In this document: positions 51,633 to 60,194 of the stretch, in pieces | Position numbering within the stretch: the first letter of the stretch is position 1 | Layout: each line of letters opens with the position of its first letter | NCBI RefSeq assembly: GCF_018130695.1 | Contig: NZ_JAFCJX010000016.1 | Span: forward strand, 124,001-188,000 | Source of the DNA: Bradyrhizobium jicamae | GTDB lineage: Bacteria; Pseudomonadota; Alphaproteobacteria; Rhizobiales; Xanthobacteraceae | Direction: 5' to 3' | DNA: 64,000 nucleotides | Notes under the pieces: model-generated | What the model saw: only the letters and a program-made list of their open reading frames with translations | Told to the model about the DNA's origin: nothing | Database searches by the model: none | Position numbers and translations under genes: made by a program

Positions 51633-51902
51633 TAGACCTCGGCGCTCGTCCGACGCGCGCAATCCGGTTTACGCGCGCGAAACACTCGCGTTTACCGTGC
51701 GCCATCAATTCTTTGAATATGACGCCCCTGCCTCAATCGAGCCAAAACAAATCCCAATTCGCTCTGCTCCGGGCCGTTTTTTCGGCTGATTCACAGGGCG
51801 AATAGTTCCCGGCGCGGGCACTCTGAGGAACCCCAATAACAATAACAACCAGACACACCGAAGATGCCCGGCGTTGCGTAACAGTAACGGGGAAGCATCA
51901 CC

Positions 51903-52721
51903 ATGGCGGGACAATTGATACGCATGCCGTCGTCGGATCCGCCGACGAGCAGGGATAACGAAGACATCAACGAACCCGAATTCGCACCCTATCGCTACAA
52001 GCGGGCAGCGCGGGAGCATATCGACAGCGGCGCGGACGAGCCCGTCCCGCTCTTTCTCTCAACTGTGGTCGACGACGTCGTCGATGAGCGACGTGGCGTG
52101 CGCAGCCGCTCGCGGATCCGCCTCGCCCTTGTGGCCGCGTCCGTCGTGGCGCTGGCGGCGGCGCTGCTGTCCGTCGACGCGACGCGCGACATCATCACCC
52201 ACGCCAAGGCATCGCTGACCGGCGCTTCGCCGGCCGAGACCCGGGTCGCAACAGCGCAAGCCGTTGAACCCAAGGCCGCTGAACCCAAAGCCGTCGAACC
52301 TGTTGCGCAGGTCGAGCCGCAGGTTGAGCCATTGGCCACGACGGACGAACCCATGCGCGCGCGAATGGCGGCCGCCTTTCAGGACGCGGTCAAGAGCCGC
52401 GCCATGGCGGAAGCGCCACCCGCCGCGCCGCCCGCACGGCGGCTCGATTCCGGCGAGCTGGCTGCGCTGCTGAAGCGGGCGAACAGCATGCTGGCGATCG
52501 GCGACATCGCAGCGGCACGCCTGCTGCTCGAGCGCGCTGCGGATGCGGAAGATGCCGACGCCGCCTTGCTGCTGGCGCGGACCTACGATCCCGACGTGCT
52601 GCGCTCCAGCGATGCGCGTTCGGTCAAGCCCGATCCGGCGCAGGCGCGGACCTGGTATCGCAGGGCAGCCGAGCTCGGCTCGCAGCATGCCCAGCAGCGT
52701 CTCGCACAGATGCAAGACTAG
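51903..52721 (+). CDS. Membrane-anchored Sel1-repeat protein
   Basis: 272 residues. Order: cytoplasmic acidic/basic N-terminus (to about 72), one membrane helix (LALVAASVVALAAALLSV, about 73-90), a Glu/Pro/Lys-rich linker with EPKAAEPKAVEPVAQVEP, and C-terminal Sel1-like helices ANSMLAIGDIAAARLLLERA and ARTWYRRAAELGSQHAQQRL. Sel1 domains mediate protein interactions. The stop codon lies inside a hairpin terminator. Confidence 0.82.
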   Translation: MAGQLIRMPSSDPPTSRDNEDINEPEFAPYRYKRAAREHIDSGADEPVPLFLSTVVDDVVDERRGVRSRSRIRLALVAASVVALAAALLSVDATRDIITHAKASLTGASPAETRVATAQAVEPKAAEPKAVEPVAQVEPQVEPLATTDEPMRARMAAAFQDAVKSRAMAEAPPAAPPARRLDSGELAALLKRANSMLAIGDIAAARLLLERAADAEDADAALLLARTYDPDVLRSSDARSVKPDPAQARTWYRRAAELGSQHAQQRLAQMQD

Positions 52722-52818
52722 AGCCCTATCGGTTCTGTTGAATCAGAACCGGGCTCTGGATTCTTTTTCTTGACGCGTTTTCTTCACGCGAACCGGAATC
52801 CACTTCGCTCGAAAACGC
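52720..52818. repeat. Double-hairpin intergenic repeat and terminator
   Basis: AGAGCCC-TATC-GGTTCTG / CAGAACC-GGGCTCT (52720-52757) forms a hairpin followed by TTCTTTTT, able to terminate the Sel1 gene; its first bases include the stop codon. GCGTTTTC / GAAAACGC (52775-52818) is a second stem. The unit, including CGAACCGGAATCCACTTCGC, is a frequent Bradyrhizobium intergenic repeat as I know it. Confidence 0.8.
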
Positions 52819-52839
52819 TACTAACACTTCGAGGGATAC

Positions 52840-54009
52840 ATGCGACGTTTGTTTGGACTGGCGTTGATCGCCATCATGATGACGTGCGGCTTGTCTGCCC
52901 GCGCGGAAGACACCGAAGCCGATCCGGCCAAGGTCAGCGAAAGCCTGAAGGCCATTTTCCAGTTCGGCTCTGTCAGCACGAAGCAGAGCCTCAATGCCAA
53001 TACCGTGACGCTGATCTCGGGCACGATCGGCGGCACCTATGTTCAATTCGGCGCTGATCTGGCTTCCGTGCTCGACGACGGCAACAAGTTGCGCGTACTG
53101 CCGATCGTCGGGCGCGGTTCGGTGCAGAGCGTCGCCGACATCCTGTTCCTGCAGGGCGTCGATCTCGGAATCGTCCGCGCCGACACGCTCGACTATCTCG
53201 AGAAGAAGGGCTTCGCCAAGGATATCAAGAAGCAGTTCACCTATGTGACGAAGCTCTACAATGAGGAGATGCATGTCATCGCGCCGAAGGCGGTCAAGAG
53301 CCTGAAGGAGCTCGAGGGCAAGACCGTCAGCGTCGACCTGCCCAATGGCGGCACCTTCGTCACCGCGATGGTGGTGTTCGAGCGGCTCGGCATCAAGCCG
53401 AAGTTCGTCTATGTCGAGCAGCGCATCGCGCTCGAGCGCATGAAGGCCGGCGAGATCGACGCCGTCATCGCGGTCCAGGGCAAGCCGTCGAAGGCGGTCG
53501 GCCAGTTCAAGGACGATCGCTTCCATCTGGTCCCGGTCGAATACGCCAAAGCGTTGCAAGGCGATTATCTGCCGGCGAGCCTGAACGCCAAGGACTATCC
53601 GAACCTGATCGGCGATCAGGAACGCGTCGACACCATCGCGGTGCCGGCGGTGCTTGCCGCCTACAATTGGGCGCCGAATACCGAGCGCTATCGCAAGCTG
53701 GCCTTGTTCGTGGATGCCTTCTTCACCAAATTCCCGGCCTTCCAGAACCCGCCCTTCCATCCGAAGTGGAAGGAGGTCTCGCTGGCCGCGCCGCTGCCGG
53801 ACTGGAATCGGCTGCCGGCGGCGAAGCAATGGCTCGAGAAGCATAATGTCGAAGCCGTCACCCGCAGCCGCTTCGACGAATTCCTGAAGCAGTCGCCGGC
53901 CGCCGCCAAGCTGCAGACGAACGCCGACAAGGAGGCGCTGTTCAAGCAGTTCCAGGCCTGGGAAGCGGACAATGCCCGCGCGCAAGTCCGCGGCGGCGAG
54001 AAGCGCTAG
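52840..54009 (+). CDS. TAXI-family TRAP transporter solute receptor
   Basis: 389 residues; GAGGG precedes ATG 52840. Signal peptide to about LSARAE, then the TAXI binding-protein fold: LISGTIGGTYVQFGADLASV, GRGSVQSVADILFLQGVDLG, LEGKTVSVDLPNGGTFVTAM. Length is at the upper end of the family. No dctM/dctQ permease gene is adjacent in this window, so its partner is elsewhere or absent. Confidence 0.88.
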   Translation: MRRLFGLALIAIMMTCGLSARAEDTEADPAKVSESLKAIFQFGSVSTKQSLNANTVTLISGTIGGTYVQFGADLASVLDDGNKLRVLPIVGRGSVQSVADILFLQGVDLGIVRADTLDYLEKKGFAKDIKKQFTYVTKLYNEEMHVIAPKAVKSLKELEGKTVSVDLPNGGTFVTAMVVFERLGIKPKFVYVEQRIALERMKAGEIDAVIAVQGKPSKAVGQFKDDRFHLVPVEYAKALQGDYLPASLNAKDYPNLIGDQERVDTIAVPAVLAAYNWAPNTERYRKLALFVDAFFTKFPAFQNPPFHPKWKEVSLAAPLPDWNRLPAAKQWLEKHNVEAVTRSRFDEFLKQSPAAAKLQTNADKEALFKQFQAWEADNARAQVRGGEKR

Positions 54010-54026
54010 CACGCGCAACGGAGCGT

Positions 54027-54155
54027 AACCTCCCCTTGAAAAGGGGAGGTCGCTTCGCGCAGCGAAGCGGGTGGGGATCTGCTCTCTCCGCGTTCAGCGG
54101 AGTATGCGGGCTGCCCCCCATCCCGACCTTCCCCCTTTCAGGAGGAAGGGGAAGA
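54027..54155. repeat. ACCTCCCC...GGAGGAAGGGGAAG intergenic repeat
   Basis: Second member of the 51507 family (CCTCCCCTTGAAAAGGGGAG, CGCTTCGCGCAGCGAAGCGG, CTTCCCCCTTTCAGGAGGAA), here between the convergent TAXI and DUF1232 genes. Confidence 0.88.
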
Positions 54156-54162
54156 GGAATCC

Positions 54163-54540
54163 TCACTCCTCGTCGACCACGCCCCGCTTCAACGCGGCCC
54201 GCGCGTGCTCACGATGCTCCGGCGTGATGTGCGTTGCGACCATGCGCAACGCGGTGGCAAGGATCGCGGCGTCGTCGGTGAAGCCGAGCATGGGCAGCAT
54301 GTCGGGCACGAAGTCGAACGGTAGGATGAAATAGGCGATCGCCCCTAACAGCGCCGCCTGCACGTGCCGCGGCGTCTCCTTGTCGAAGGCGCAGTAATAG
54401 GCGGCGAGCAGATCCTCCGCAAAGGGCAGCTTCGCGAACACCTGCTTGAACTTGATCCAGAAGCGGCGGCGCACGCTGTCGCGGTCCTGCGCCAGGCGGT
54501 CGGCCGGCTCAAACCCCACGCTATGTTCGCTCGTTGCCAT
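54163..54540 (-). CDS. DUF1232 (YkvA) family protein
   Basis: 125 residues; GAGGG nine bases before ATG 54540. The family core AALLGAIAYFILPFDFVPDM and LPMLGFTDDAAILATALRMV spans the middle. YkvA proteins are small membrane-associated proteins of unknown role. The C-terminus is basic (HREHARAALKRG). Confidence 0.88.
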   Translation of the reverse strand: MATSEHSVGFEPADRLAQDRDSVRRRFWIKFKQVFAKLPFAEDLLAAYYCAFDKETPRHVQAALLGAIAYFILPFDFVPDMLPMLGFTDDAAILATALRMVATHITPEHREHARAALKRGVVDEE

Positions 54541-54624
54541 GACAGAAGCCCTCGCCGCGCGGCCATCGGTCCGCGCCCATGGGAATCTGGGGATGTCGAG
54601 TTATCTGCGCAAGGCGGGTCAGAC

Positions 54625-54757
54625 CAATCCCTTCATCCTGAGGAGCCTGCGAAGCAGGCGTCTCGAAGGACGAGGCCCACCAGCCGGACCTCATGGTTCG
54701 CCCGGCGAAGCGAAGCATCGTCCGGAGACGCCCTACGCGCTCCTCACCATGAGGGGT
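54625..54757. repeat. CCTTCATCCTGAGGAGC intergenic repeat
   Basis: Begins CCTTCATCCTGAGGAGCCTG, with AGCCTGCGAAGCAGGCGTCT inside, and ends CTCCTCACCATGAGGGG. Complementary ends (CATCCTGAGGAG / CTCCTCACCATG) make a partial cruciform. It lies between the DUF1232 and pterin dehydratase genes, reaching the stop of the latter. Confidence 0.75.
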
Positions 54758-55062
54758 TAGGACACCCCAAGCTGCCTTGCGATTGCGTTCATCGCCTTGG
54801 CGAGGTCGATGTCGCGCTTGGTGACCCCGTCGGCGTCATGGGTCGACAGCACCACCTCGACCGTCTTGTAGACATTCTTCCACTCCGGGTGATGGTCGTT
54901 CTTCTCGGCGACCAGCGCCGCGCGGGCCATGAAGCCGAAGGCTTCGTTGAAATCCTTGAACACGAAGGTCTTGGCAATCGCTTCCCTACCCGCCACCTCG
55001 GACCAGCCCGCGAGTTCCCAGAGCGCCGCTTTCCGTGCCTCCGCCGACAACCGCTCGATCAT
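54757..55062 (-). CDS. phhB: 4a-hydroxytetrahydrobiopterin dehydratase
   Basis: 101 residues from MIERLSAEARKAAL; GGAGG lies seven bases before ATG 55062. KNDHHPEWKNVYKTVEVVLS holds the active-site His pair and HDADGVTKRDIDLAKAMN the C-terminal motif of pterin-4a-carbinolamine dehydratase. It recycles the pterin cofactor of aromatic amino acid hydroxylases; no phhA is nearby. Confidence 0.92.
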   Translation of the reverse strand: MIERLSAEARKAALWELAGWSEVAGREAIAKTFVFKDFNEAFGFMARAALVAEKNDHHPEWKNVYKTVEVVLSTHDADGVTKRDIDLAKAMNAIARQLGVS

Positions 55063-55284
55063 GAACCACCTCCGTATTTCCACCGACCTTACCTTAAACG
55101 AGCTGTGGCCGGTGATGGGTCCACGCCCAAAATATGACCGAAACCGTCGCCAAAGCGCGTCCTATGGCCGCTGGTAACCATGACGCAGATGTAACCGCGG
55201 CCGGGCAAGGAATTTGCTAGAATATTCAAGGTAAGCGCGTTGGCAGTGACCAGAATTGGCCCCACAGGATTGTCTGCGAGATCG

Positions 55285-56697
55285 ATGACCGACGGCCCCG
55301 GCCCTGCGGATGTCCAGCCCAAATCGCCCCGTTCGGCGGTACGGCGGCTCACTTTCGTCCTGATCGCCGGCGTCCTCGCCCTCGTCGGCGCGCTGGCGGC
55401 CGGCTATTATTTCGCGATGCGCCCGGTCACCTTGCGGATCGCGGTCGGCCCCGCCAACAGCGATGACCTCAGGGTGGTGCAGACCCTGGCGCAGGCCTTC
55501 AACAATCAGCACAACAACATGGTGAAGCTCCGCCCGGTGCAGACCGACGGCGCCGCCGCGAGCGCGCAGACGCTTGCCGACGGCAAGGCCGATCTCGCCA
55601 TCATCCGCGGCGATCTCGAAGTGCCGAAGAATGCGCAGGCGGTCGCGACCCTGCGCAAGAACGTCGTGGTGCTGTGGGCGCCGCCGCCTGCGAAGGGCAA
55701 GGGCAAGAAGGCCGCCAAGATCACCAAGATCACCCAGCTTGCGGGCCGCAAGATCGGCGTCGTCGGCCGTACGCCGGCCAATGTCAATCTGCTCAAGATG
55801 GTGCTGCAGCAATACGGCGTCGATCCGCTCAAGGTCGAGATCGTCCAGTTCCCGGCCAATGAAGCGGCGGAAGCGATCAAGAACCAAAAGGCCGATGCCT
55901 ATCTCGCCGTCGGTCCCGGCGGCAGCAAGATCACGATCGACGCCATCACCGCCTCCTCCCGCGACGGCGGCGCGCCGACGTTCCTGGCGATCGATGCGGC
56001 CGAAGCGATCGCGCAGAACCATCCGGCCTATGAGGCCTCGGAGATCCCCGCGGGCTCGCTCGGCGCCTCCGATCGGCCGGAGGAAGAGGTCAAGACCATC
56101 AGCTTCTCGCATCACATCGTGGCGCGCAGAGGCCTGTCGGAATCGACGGTTGCGGCGTTCACGCGGCAGCTGTTCGGCGTCCGGCAGTCGCTGAAGAACG
56201 ATTTCCCGCTCGCCGCCCGCATCGAGACACCCGACACCGACAAGGACGCCACCATCCCCGCCCACCCCGGCGCTGCCGCCTTCGTCGACGGCGAGGAAAA
56301 AACCTTCCTCGACCGCTACAGCGATTACATCTGGTGGAGCCTGATGGCGCTGTCGGCGATGGGCTCGGCCGGCGCCTGGTTCGCCGGTTATCTGAAGAAG
56401 GACGAGCGCAACACCAATAGTTCCCAGCGCGAGCGCCTGCTCGACATGCTCCGCACCGCGCGAAGTTGCGATTCCACCGACGAGCTCGACCAGATGCAGA
56501 CCGAGGCCGACGACATCCTGCGCGACACGCTAATCTGCTTCGAGCACAGCGCCATCGAGCAGGGCACACTGACCGCCTTCAACATCGCGCTCGAGCAGTT
56601 TCACAATGCGGTGGCCGACCGCAAACTGCTGCTGATGAGCATGCCGCAGAATTTGCAGCGCGCGAGTGCGCAGTTCAGGGCGGCTGGGACGGCGTAG
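55285..56697 (+). CDS. Membrane-anchored TAXI-type solute receptor
   Basis: About 470 residues from ATG 55285 (TTG 55240 is the other option). First membrane helix LTFVLIAGVLALVGALAAGY near 22-42, a TAXI/NMT1-like binding domain with RIAVGPANSDDLRVVQTLAQ and KADLAIIRGDLEVPKNAQ, a second helix YIWWSLMALSAMGSAGAWFA near 350-370, and a helical cytoplasmic tail. With two membrane helices it cannot be a free periplasmic receptor, and no TRAP permease is beside it. Confidence 0.82.
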   Translation: MTDGPGPADVQPKSPRSAVRRLTFVLIAGVLALVGALAAGYYFAMRPVTLRIAVGPANSDDLRVVQTLAQAFNNQHNNMVKLRPVQTDGAAASAQTLADGKADLAIIRGDLEVPKNAQAVATLRKNVVVLWAPPPAKGKGKKAAKITKITQLAGRKIGVVGRTPANVNLLKMVLQQYGVDPLKVEIVQFPANEAAEAIKNQKADAYLAVGPGGSKITIDAITASSRDGGAPTFLAIDAAEAIAQNHPAYEASEIPAGSLGASDRPEEEVKTISFSHHIVARRGLSESTVAAFTRQLFGVRQSLKNDFPLAARIETPDTDKDATIPAHPGAAAFVDGEEKTFLDRYSDYIWWSLMALSAMGSAGAWFAGYLKKDERNTNSSQRERLLDMLRTARSCDSTDELDQMQTEADDILRDTLICFEHSAIEQGTLTAFNIALEQFHNAVADRKLLLMSMPQNLQRASAQFRAAGTA

Positions 56698-56726
56698 GCG
56701 ATCAATCTATCCGCGGGGGTTTCTTC

Positions 56727-56843
56727 GCCTCTCCCGCTTGCGGGGGAGGCCGACGCGCGTAGCGCGGCGGGTGGGGGTGCCTCCACAATGGGATTCGCGG
56801 AGAGAGCCCCCACCCCACCCTCCCCCGCAGGCGGGAGAGGGAG
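56727..56843. repeat. GCCTCTCCCGC intergenic repeat
   Basis: GCCTCTCCCGCTTGCGGGGG on the left, CGCGCGTAGCGCGGCGGGTG inside, and CTCCCCCGCAGGCGGGAGAG on the right. Same general design as the elements at 45926 and 58516, lying between the TAXI receptor and phoD. Confidence 0.88.
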
Positions 56844-56876
56844 CCAAACAGAGTGCTCACCTCACGCTGTAATCCC

Positions 56877-56894
56877 ACCGTCACAGAATTTTCC
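56877..56894 (+). promoter_or_regulatory. Candidate PHO box upstream of phoD
   Basis: CTGTAAT-CCCA-CCGTCAC: two 7-bp half-sites 4 bp apart, compared with the consensus CTGTCAT-N4-CTGTCAT (6/7 and 5/7 matches). It ends 55 bases before ATG 56950. PhoB control of a phosphatase would be expected; the GC-rich spacer weakens the case. Confidence 0.4.
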
Positions 56895-56949
56895 TACCTC
56901 TTGCCCCGCTTGCGGCGCAGTGTCGCGCTGCACCTGAGGAGGCTCCCCA

Positions 56950-58512
56950 ATGACGACCCGGTTTTCGCGCAGTATCACCCGCAGACGCTTTCTGTCGACC
57001 ACGGCGGCGACCGGTGTCGGGCTGATCGCGATGCCTTATCTGTCGCGCGCGGCCGACCGTCCAATGGTCACCCATGGCGTGCAGTCCGGCGATGTCGGCG
57101 TCGACGGCGGCGTGGTCTGGGCCCGCGCCGACCGGTCCGCGCAGATGATGGTTGAGGTCGCGACCACCGAGTCCTTCAAGGACGTCCGCGCGCTGCCGCC
57201 GATCGCAGCCCTCCCTGAGAGCGACTTCACCGCAAAGATGCTGCTGGAGAACCTGCCGTCGGGCCAGGATATCTTCTACCGCGTCCGCTTCCGCGACCTC
57301 TCGCATACCGACATCGCCGGTGAGCCCGTGGTCGGCCGCTTCCGCACCGCGCCGAGCGATCGCCGCGACGTTTCCTTTGTCTGGGGCGGCGACGTCGCCG
57401 GCCAGGGCTGGGGCATCAACCCCGACGACGGCGGCATGTTCACCTTCTCGACCATGAAGAAGCACAAGCCGGATTTCTTCCTGCATTCCGGCGACACCAT
57501 CTATGCCGACGGCGTCATCAAGGCCGAGCAAAAGCAGCCGGACGGCAAGATCTGGAAGAACATCACGATCGAGGAGAAGTCCAAGGTCGCCGAGACGCTG
57601 AACGAATTCCGCGCCGCCCACAAATACAACATGCTCGATGAGAACCTCCGCGCCTTCAACGCCGAGGTTCCGATCTTCGTGCAATGGGACGACCATGAGG
57701 TGACCAACAACTGGTCGACTTCGAAGCAGCTGCCCGAGGCCTACAAGGAGCGCGACATCACCCTGCTCGCGGCGCGCGCGGCGCGTGCGTTCCACGAGAT
57801 GTATCCGATGCGCGAGAGCATCGTGGAGCCCGGCCGCGTCTATCGTCAGCTGAGCTATGGCCCGCATCTCGACGTCTTCATGCTGGACGAGCGCAGTTAT
57901 CGCGGCCCGAACGGTCCGAATTTGCAGACCGAATACGGCCCCGACGCCTACTTCATCGGACCAGAGCAGCTCGCCTGGCTGAAGCGCGCACTCCTCAACT
58001 CGCGCGCCACCTGGAAGGTGATCGCATCCGACATGCCGCTGTCGATCATCGTCTATGACGATGCCACCAACAAGAAGGGCTCGGAAGCCTTTGCCCAAGG
58101 TGATGGTCCGGCGCGCGGCCGCGAGTTGGAGATCGCCGACATCCTGCGCTTCATCAAGACCGCAGGCATCGTCAACACGGTGTGGCTGACCGCCGACGTG
58201 CACTACGCGGCCGCGCACTACTACAATCCGAACAAGGCCCAGTTCCAGGATTTCGACCCGTTCTGGGAATTCGTCTCCGGCCCGCTGCACGCCGGCACCT
58301 TCGGCCCGAACGAGCTCGACAACACGTTTGGCCCCGAAGTGAAGTTCGTCAAGGCGCCGGGCCTCGAGAACCAGAACCTGCCGCCCTCGGCCGGCATGCA
58401 GTTCTTCGGCCACGTCAAGATCGACGGCAAGAGCGGCCAGCTGACGGTGTCCTTGCGCGATCGCGCCGACGTCGAGCTGTGGTCGACGACGCTCGATCCG
58501 AAGCCGGTGTAG
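56950..58512 (+). CDS. phoD: Alkaline phosphatase D (PhoD)
   Basis: 520 residues; GAGGAGG lies seven bases before the ATG. A Tat signal (SITRRRFLSTTAATGVGLIA) precedes an N-terminal Ig-like domain and the metallophosphatase domain: FVWGGDVAGQGWGIN, FLHSGDTIYADGVIK, QWDDHEVTNNWSTSK, LDERSYRGPNG and WLTADVHYAAAHYYNP. PhoD uses Ca/Fe and releases phosphate from organic esters outside the cytoplasm. A candidate PHO box lies upstream. Confidence 0.95.
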   Translation: MTTRFSRSITRRRFLSTTAATGVGLIAMPYLSRAADRPMVTHGVQSGDVGVDGGVVWARADRSAQMMVEVATTESFKDVRALPPIAALPESDFTAKMLLENLPSGQDIFYRVRFRDLSHTDIAGEPVVGRFRTAPSDRRDVSFVWGGDVAGQGWGINPDDGGMFTFSTMKKHKPDFFLHSGDTIYADGVIKAEQKQPDGKIWKNITIEEKSKVAETLNEFRAAHKYNMLDENLRAFNAEVPIFVQWDDHEVTNNWSTSKQLPEAYKERDITLLAARAARAFHEMYPMRESIVEPGRVYRQLSYGPHLDVFMLDERSYRGPNGPNLQTEYGPDAYFIGPEQLAWLKRALLNSRATWKVIASDMPLSIIVYDDATNKKGSEAFAQGDGPARGRELEIADILRFIKTAGIVNTVWLTADVHYAAAHYYNPNKAQFQDFDPFWEFVSGPLHAGTFGPNELDNTFGPEVKFVKAPGLENQNLPPSAGMQFFGHVKIDGKSGQLTVSLRDRADVELWSTTLDPKPV

Positions 58513-58515
58513 TTT

Positions 58516-58735
58516 CACCTCTCCCCGCCCTTCTGCGGGGAGAGGTCGAAATTCGCGCAGCGGATTTCGGGTGAGGGGCCGTGCACGATCGTGCCGTACG
58601 GACAGTCCGGCCGGCTCCTCGACTGACTAGCCGGCAAACTTCGAACTCGCGGCCACAGCGCGCCACGCCCCTCACCCGCCGCCTGCGCTGCGCTCCGGCG
58701 TCGACCTCTCCCCGCAAAAGCGCGGGGAGAGGTGA
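58516..58735. repeat. Double CACCTCTCCCC intergenic repeat
   Basis: Two elements back to back: CACCTCTCCCCGCCCTTCTG (left) and CCCCGCAAAAGCGCGGGGAG near the right end, each with hairpin arms, and complementary GGGTGAGGGG / CCCCTCACCC in the middle. It fills most of the 324-base gap between phoD and the secreted protein at 58837; the rest is that gene's leader. Confidence 0.85.
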
Positions 58736-58836
58736 AGGGGCACCGCTGCCCGCACTGATGAACCGCACCAACGGTTCAGGCGACCATATCAAGCCCGGTC
58801 GATTGCGGACCGAGGCCGAATCCATGAGTCGCTGCC

Positions 58837-59556
58837 GTGAAACTCCGAGGACTATTCATCGCCGCGGCGCTGCTGCTTGTGCCCTCGCTGGCATCGGCCC
58901 AGGCGCCGCTGCAGACGCCGGCCGAGCGGGAAGCGCTGATCCGCGACGCCTATGCTGCACCCTACGGCAAGATGCTGATCACGAGGCTTGGCGAAGGATT
59001 GCGCAGGGATGCCGATCCGGCCTGCCTCGGCGACAAGGGCTTGAAATCCGACCAGCTCGAAGCCCGCGGCCGCGACCTCCTCATGGCATGGAGCCTGCGT
59101 TTCATGGAGCGCATGGCCACCTTCTACGATACCAAGGTTCTCGCCGAGAAGTTTCCCGACTCTGCCGAACTGGAGAAGCTGAAGCAGAACGCCGACGTGA
59201 AGAAATATCTCGCAATCACCGCGCCCGCGCGTCAGGTGAAGATTCTCGATCCCATCATCGAAAACTTCAGCCGCTATCTTCTGGTGTACCGCGTCAAGCT
59301 GAGATTCGTGTCGCCACTGGAAACCGGCGATACGAGCAACGACCCGACCGACGCCGTCGAGAAAGCTGCCGACAAGTTCGTTGCGAGCAGGAAGTCGAAA
59401 GCGCTCGACCGCTATCTCGATCTGGTCGAGCAGGCCGGTCCCGCATTGACCGCCTCGATCAGGAAGGACGAAGCCGTTGCGTCCGGCGCCCCCGTCAAGC
59501 TCTTCAAGGGCGTCGAGGCCGATCTGGCCGAGCTGTGCATCAGCTCGGGGAAGTAA
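58837..59556 (+). CDS. Secreted hypothetical protein (239 aa)
   Basis: GTG start at 58837 gives signal peptide LRGLFIAAALLLVPSLASAQ and a mature, mostly helical protein: PAEREALIRDAYAAPYGKML, DPACLGDKGLKSDQLEARGR and LAELCISSGK at the end, with two Cys that may pair. No family recognised. No strong ribosome binding site, but the signal peptide fixes the N-terminus. Convergent with the response regulator gene. Confidence 0.72.
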   Translation: MKLRGLFIAAALLLVPSLASAQAPLQTPAEREALIRDAYAAPYGKMLITRLGEGLRRDADPACLGDKGLKSDQLEARGRDLLMAWSLRFMERMATFYDTKVLAEKFPDSAELEKLKQNADVKKYLAITAPARQVKILDPIIENFSRYLLVYRVKLRFVSPLETGDTSNDPTDAVEKAADKFVASRKSKALDRYLDLVEQAGPALTASIRKDEAVASGAPVKLFKGVEADLAELCISSGK

Positions 59557-59618
59557 TCTTTAACGACTGGCGCCACACGTACGCTGCACCTCTCCCACAA
59601 AAGGGGGAGCAGGAAGGG

Positions 59619-59996
59619 TCACACCTCCTTCCGCCGCAACGCCGCCTCCAGCACCTCGCTCGAGCACGGCTTGTTGAGCCGCGGCTTTTCAGCAAGCGAC
59701 GGCGGCAGCCGCACGTCCGAGCCGTAGCCGGTGACAAAGACGTAGGGCACACCGAGCCCATCAAGCCGTTCGGCGATCGCAAACGTCTTCTCGCCGCGGA
59801 TCAAACCGACGTCGAGCAGCGCGAAATCCGGCACGCGCGACGCGATCAGCTCGAGCGCACGCGCGACGCTGGCCGCGGTGCGGACCGCGGCCACGCCAAA
59901 GCTCATGATGGTGTCCTCGAAATCGAGTGCGATGATCGGATCGTCTTCGACGATCAGGACGTCACCGGGCATGCCGACGCGGGGAGCGGGTTTCAT
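59619..59996 (-). CDS. Single-domain response regulator
   Basis: 125 residues, only a receiver domain: acidic pocket E17-D18-D19 in VLIVEDDPIIALDFED, phospho-acceptor D62 in PDFALLDVGLIRGEKTFA, T89 in VFVTGYGS and K109 in LNKPCSSEVL. No output domain, so it acts by protein contact, as CheY- or Spo0F-like relays do. Start ATG 59996 (59972 is possible). Divergent from a Crp/Fnr regulator across a promoter region with a perfect palindrome. Confidence 0.88.
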   Translation of the reverse strand: MKPAPRVGMPGDVLIVEDDPIIALDFEDTIMSFGVAAVRTAASVARALELIASRVPDFALLDVGLIRGEKTFAIAERLDGLGVPYVFVTGYGSDVRLPPSLAEKPRLNKPCSSEVLEAALRRKEV

Positions 59997-60126
59997 GTCT
60001 CGCCAGTCCAGTTCTTGATGATGGAGGAAATCCGGATTGGCTCCGGAATGATGGCCCGCTGCCGGCACCTCGAAAGCGCGCCGGCGGTTCCCGGCATGAA
60101 ACCCACCACAACAGAACGCCGCCGTC

Positions 60127-60142
60127 TGTTCACTAGTGAACA
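60127..60142. promoter_or_regulatory. Perfect 16-bp palindrome between divergent regulators
   Basis: TGTTCACTAGTGAACA, fully symmetric, 131 bases before the response regulator start and 53 bases before the Crp/Fnr start. A likely binding site for a dimeric regulator, perhaps the adjacent Crp/Fnr protein. Confidence 0.6.
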
Positions 60143-60150
60143 TAAAGACG

Positions 60151-60176
60151 GGAACTTTTCGATTATCGTCAGCGTT
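60151..60176 (+). promoter_or_regulatory. Candidate EcfG (general stress) promoter
   Basis: GGAAC (60151-60155), 17 bases, CGTT (60173-60176), ending 18 bases before ATG 60195. GGAAC-N16/17-CGTT is the motif of the alphaproteobacterial PhyR-NepR-EcfG response. It would place the Crp/Fnr gene under general stress control. Confidence 0.55.
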
Positions 60177-60194
60177 GGAACACAGGAATTTCCA

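Noticed and set aside
58581..60194. Extension of the Crp/Fnr frame back to 58581
   Set aside because: Runs through a repeat, overlaps the secreted protein in another frame and the antisense response regulator; a proper ATG with ribosome binding site is at 60195.
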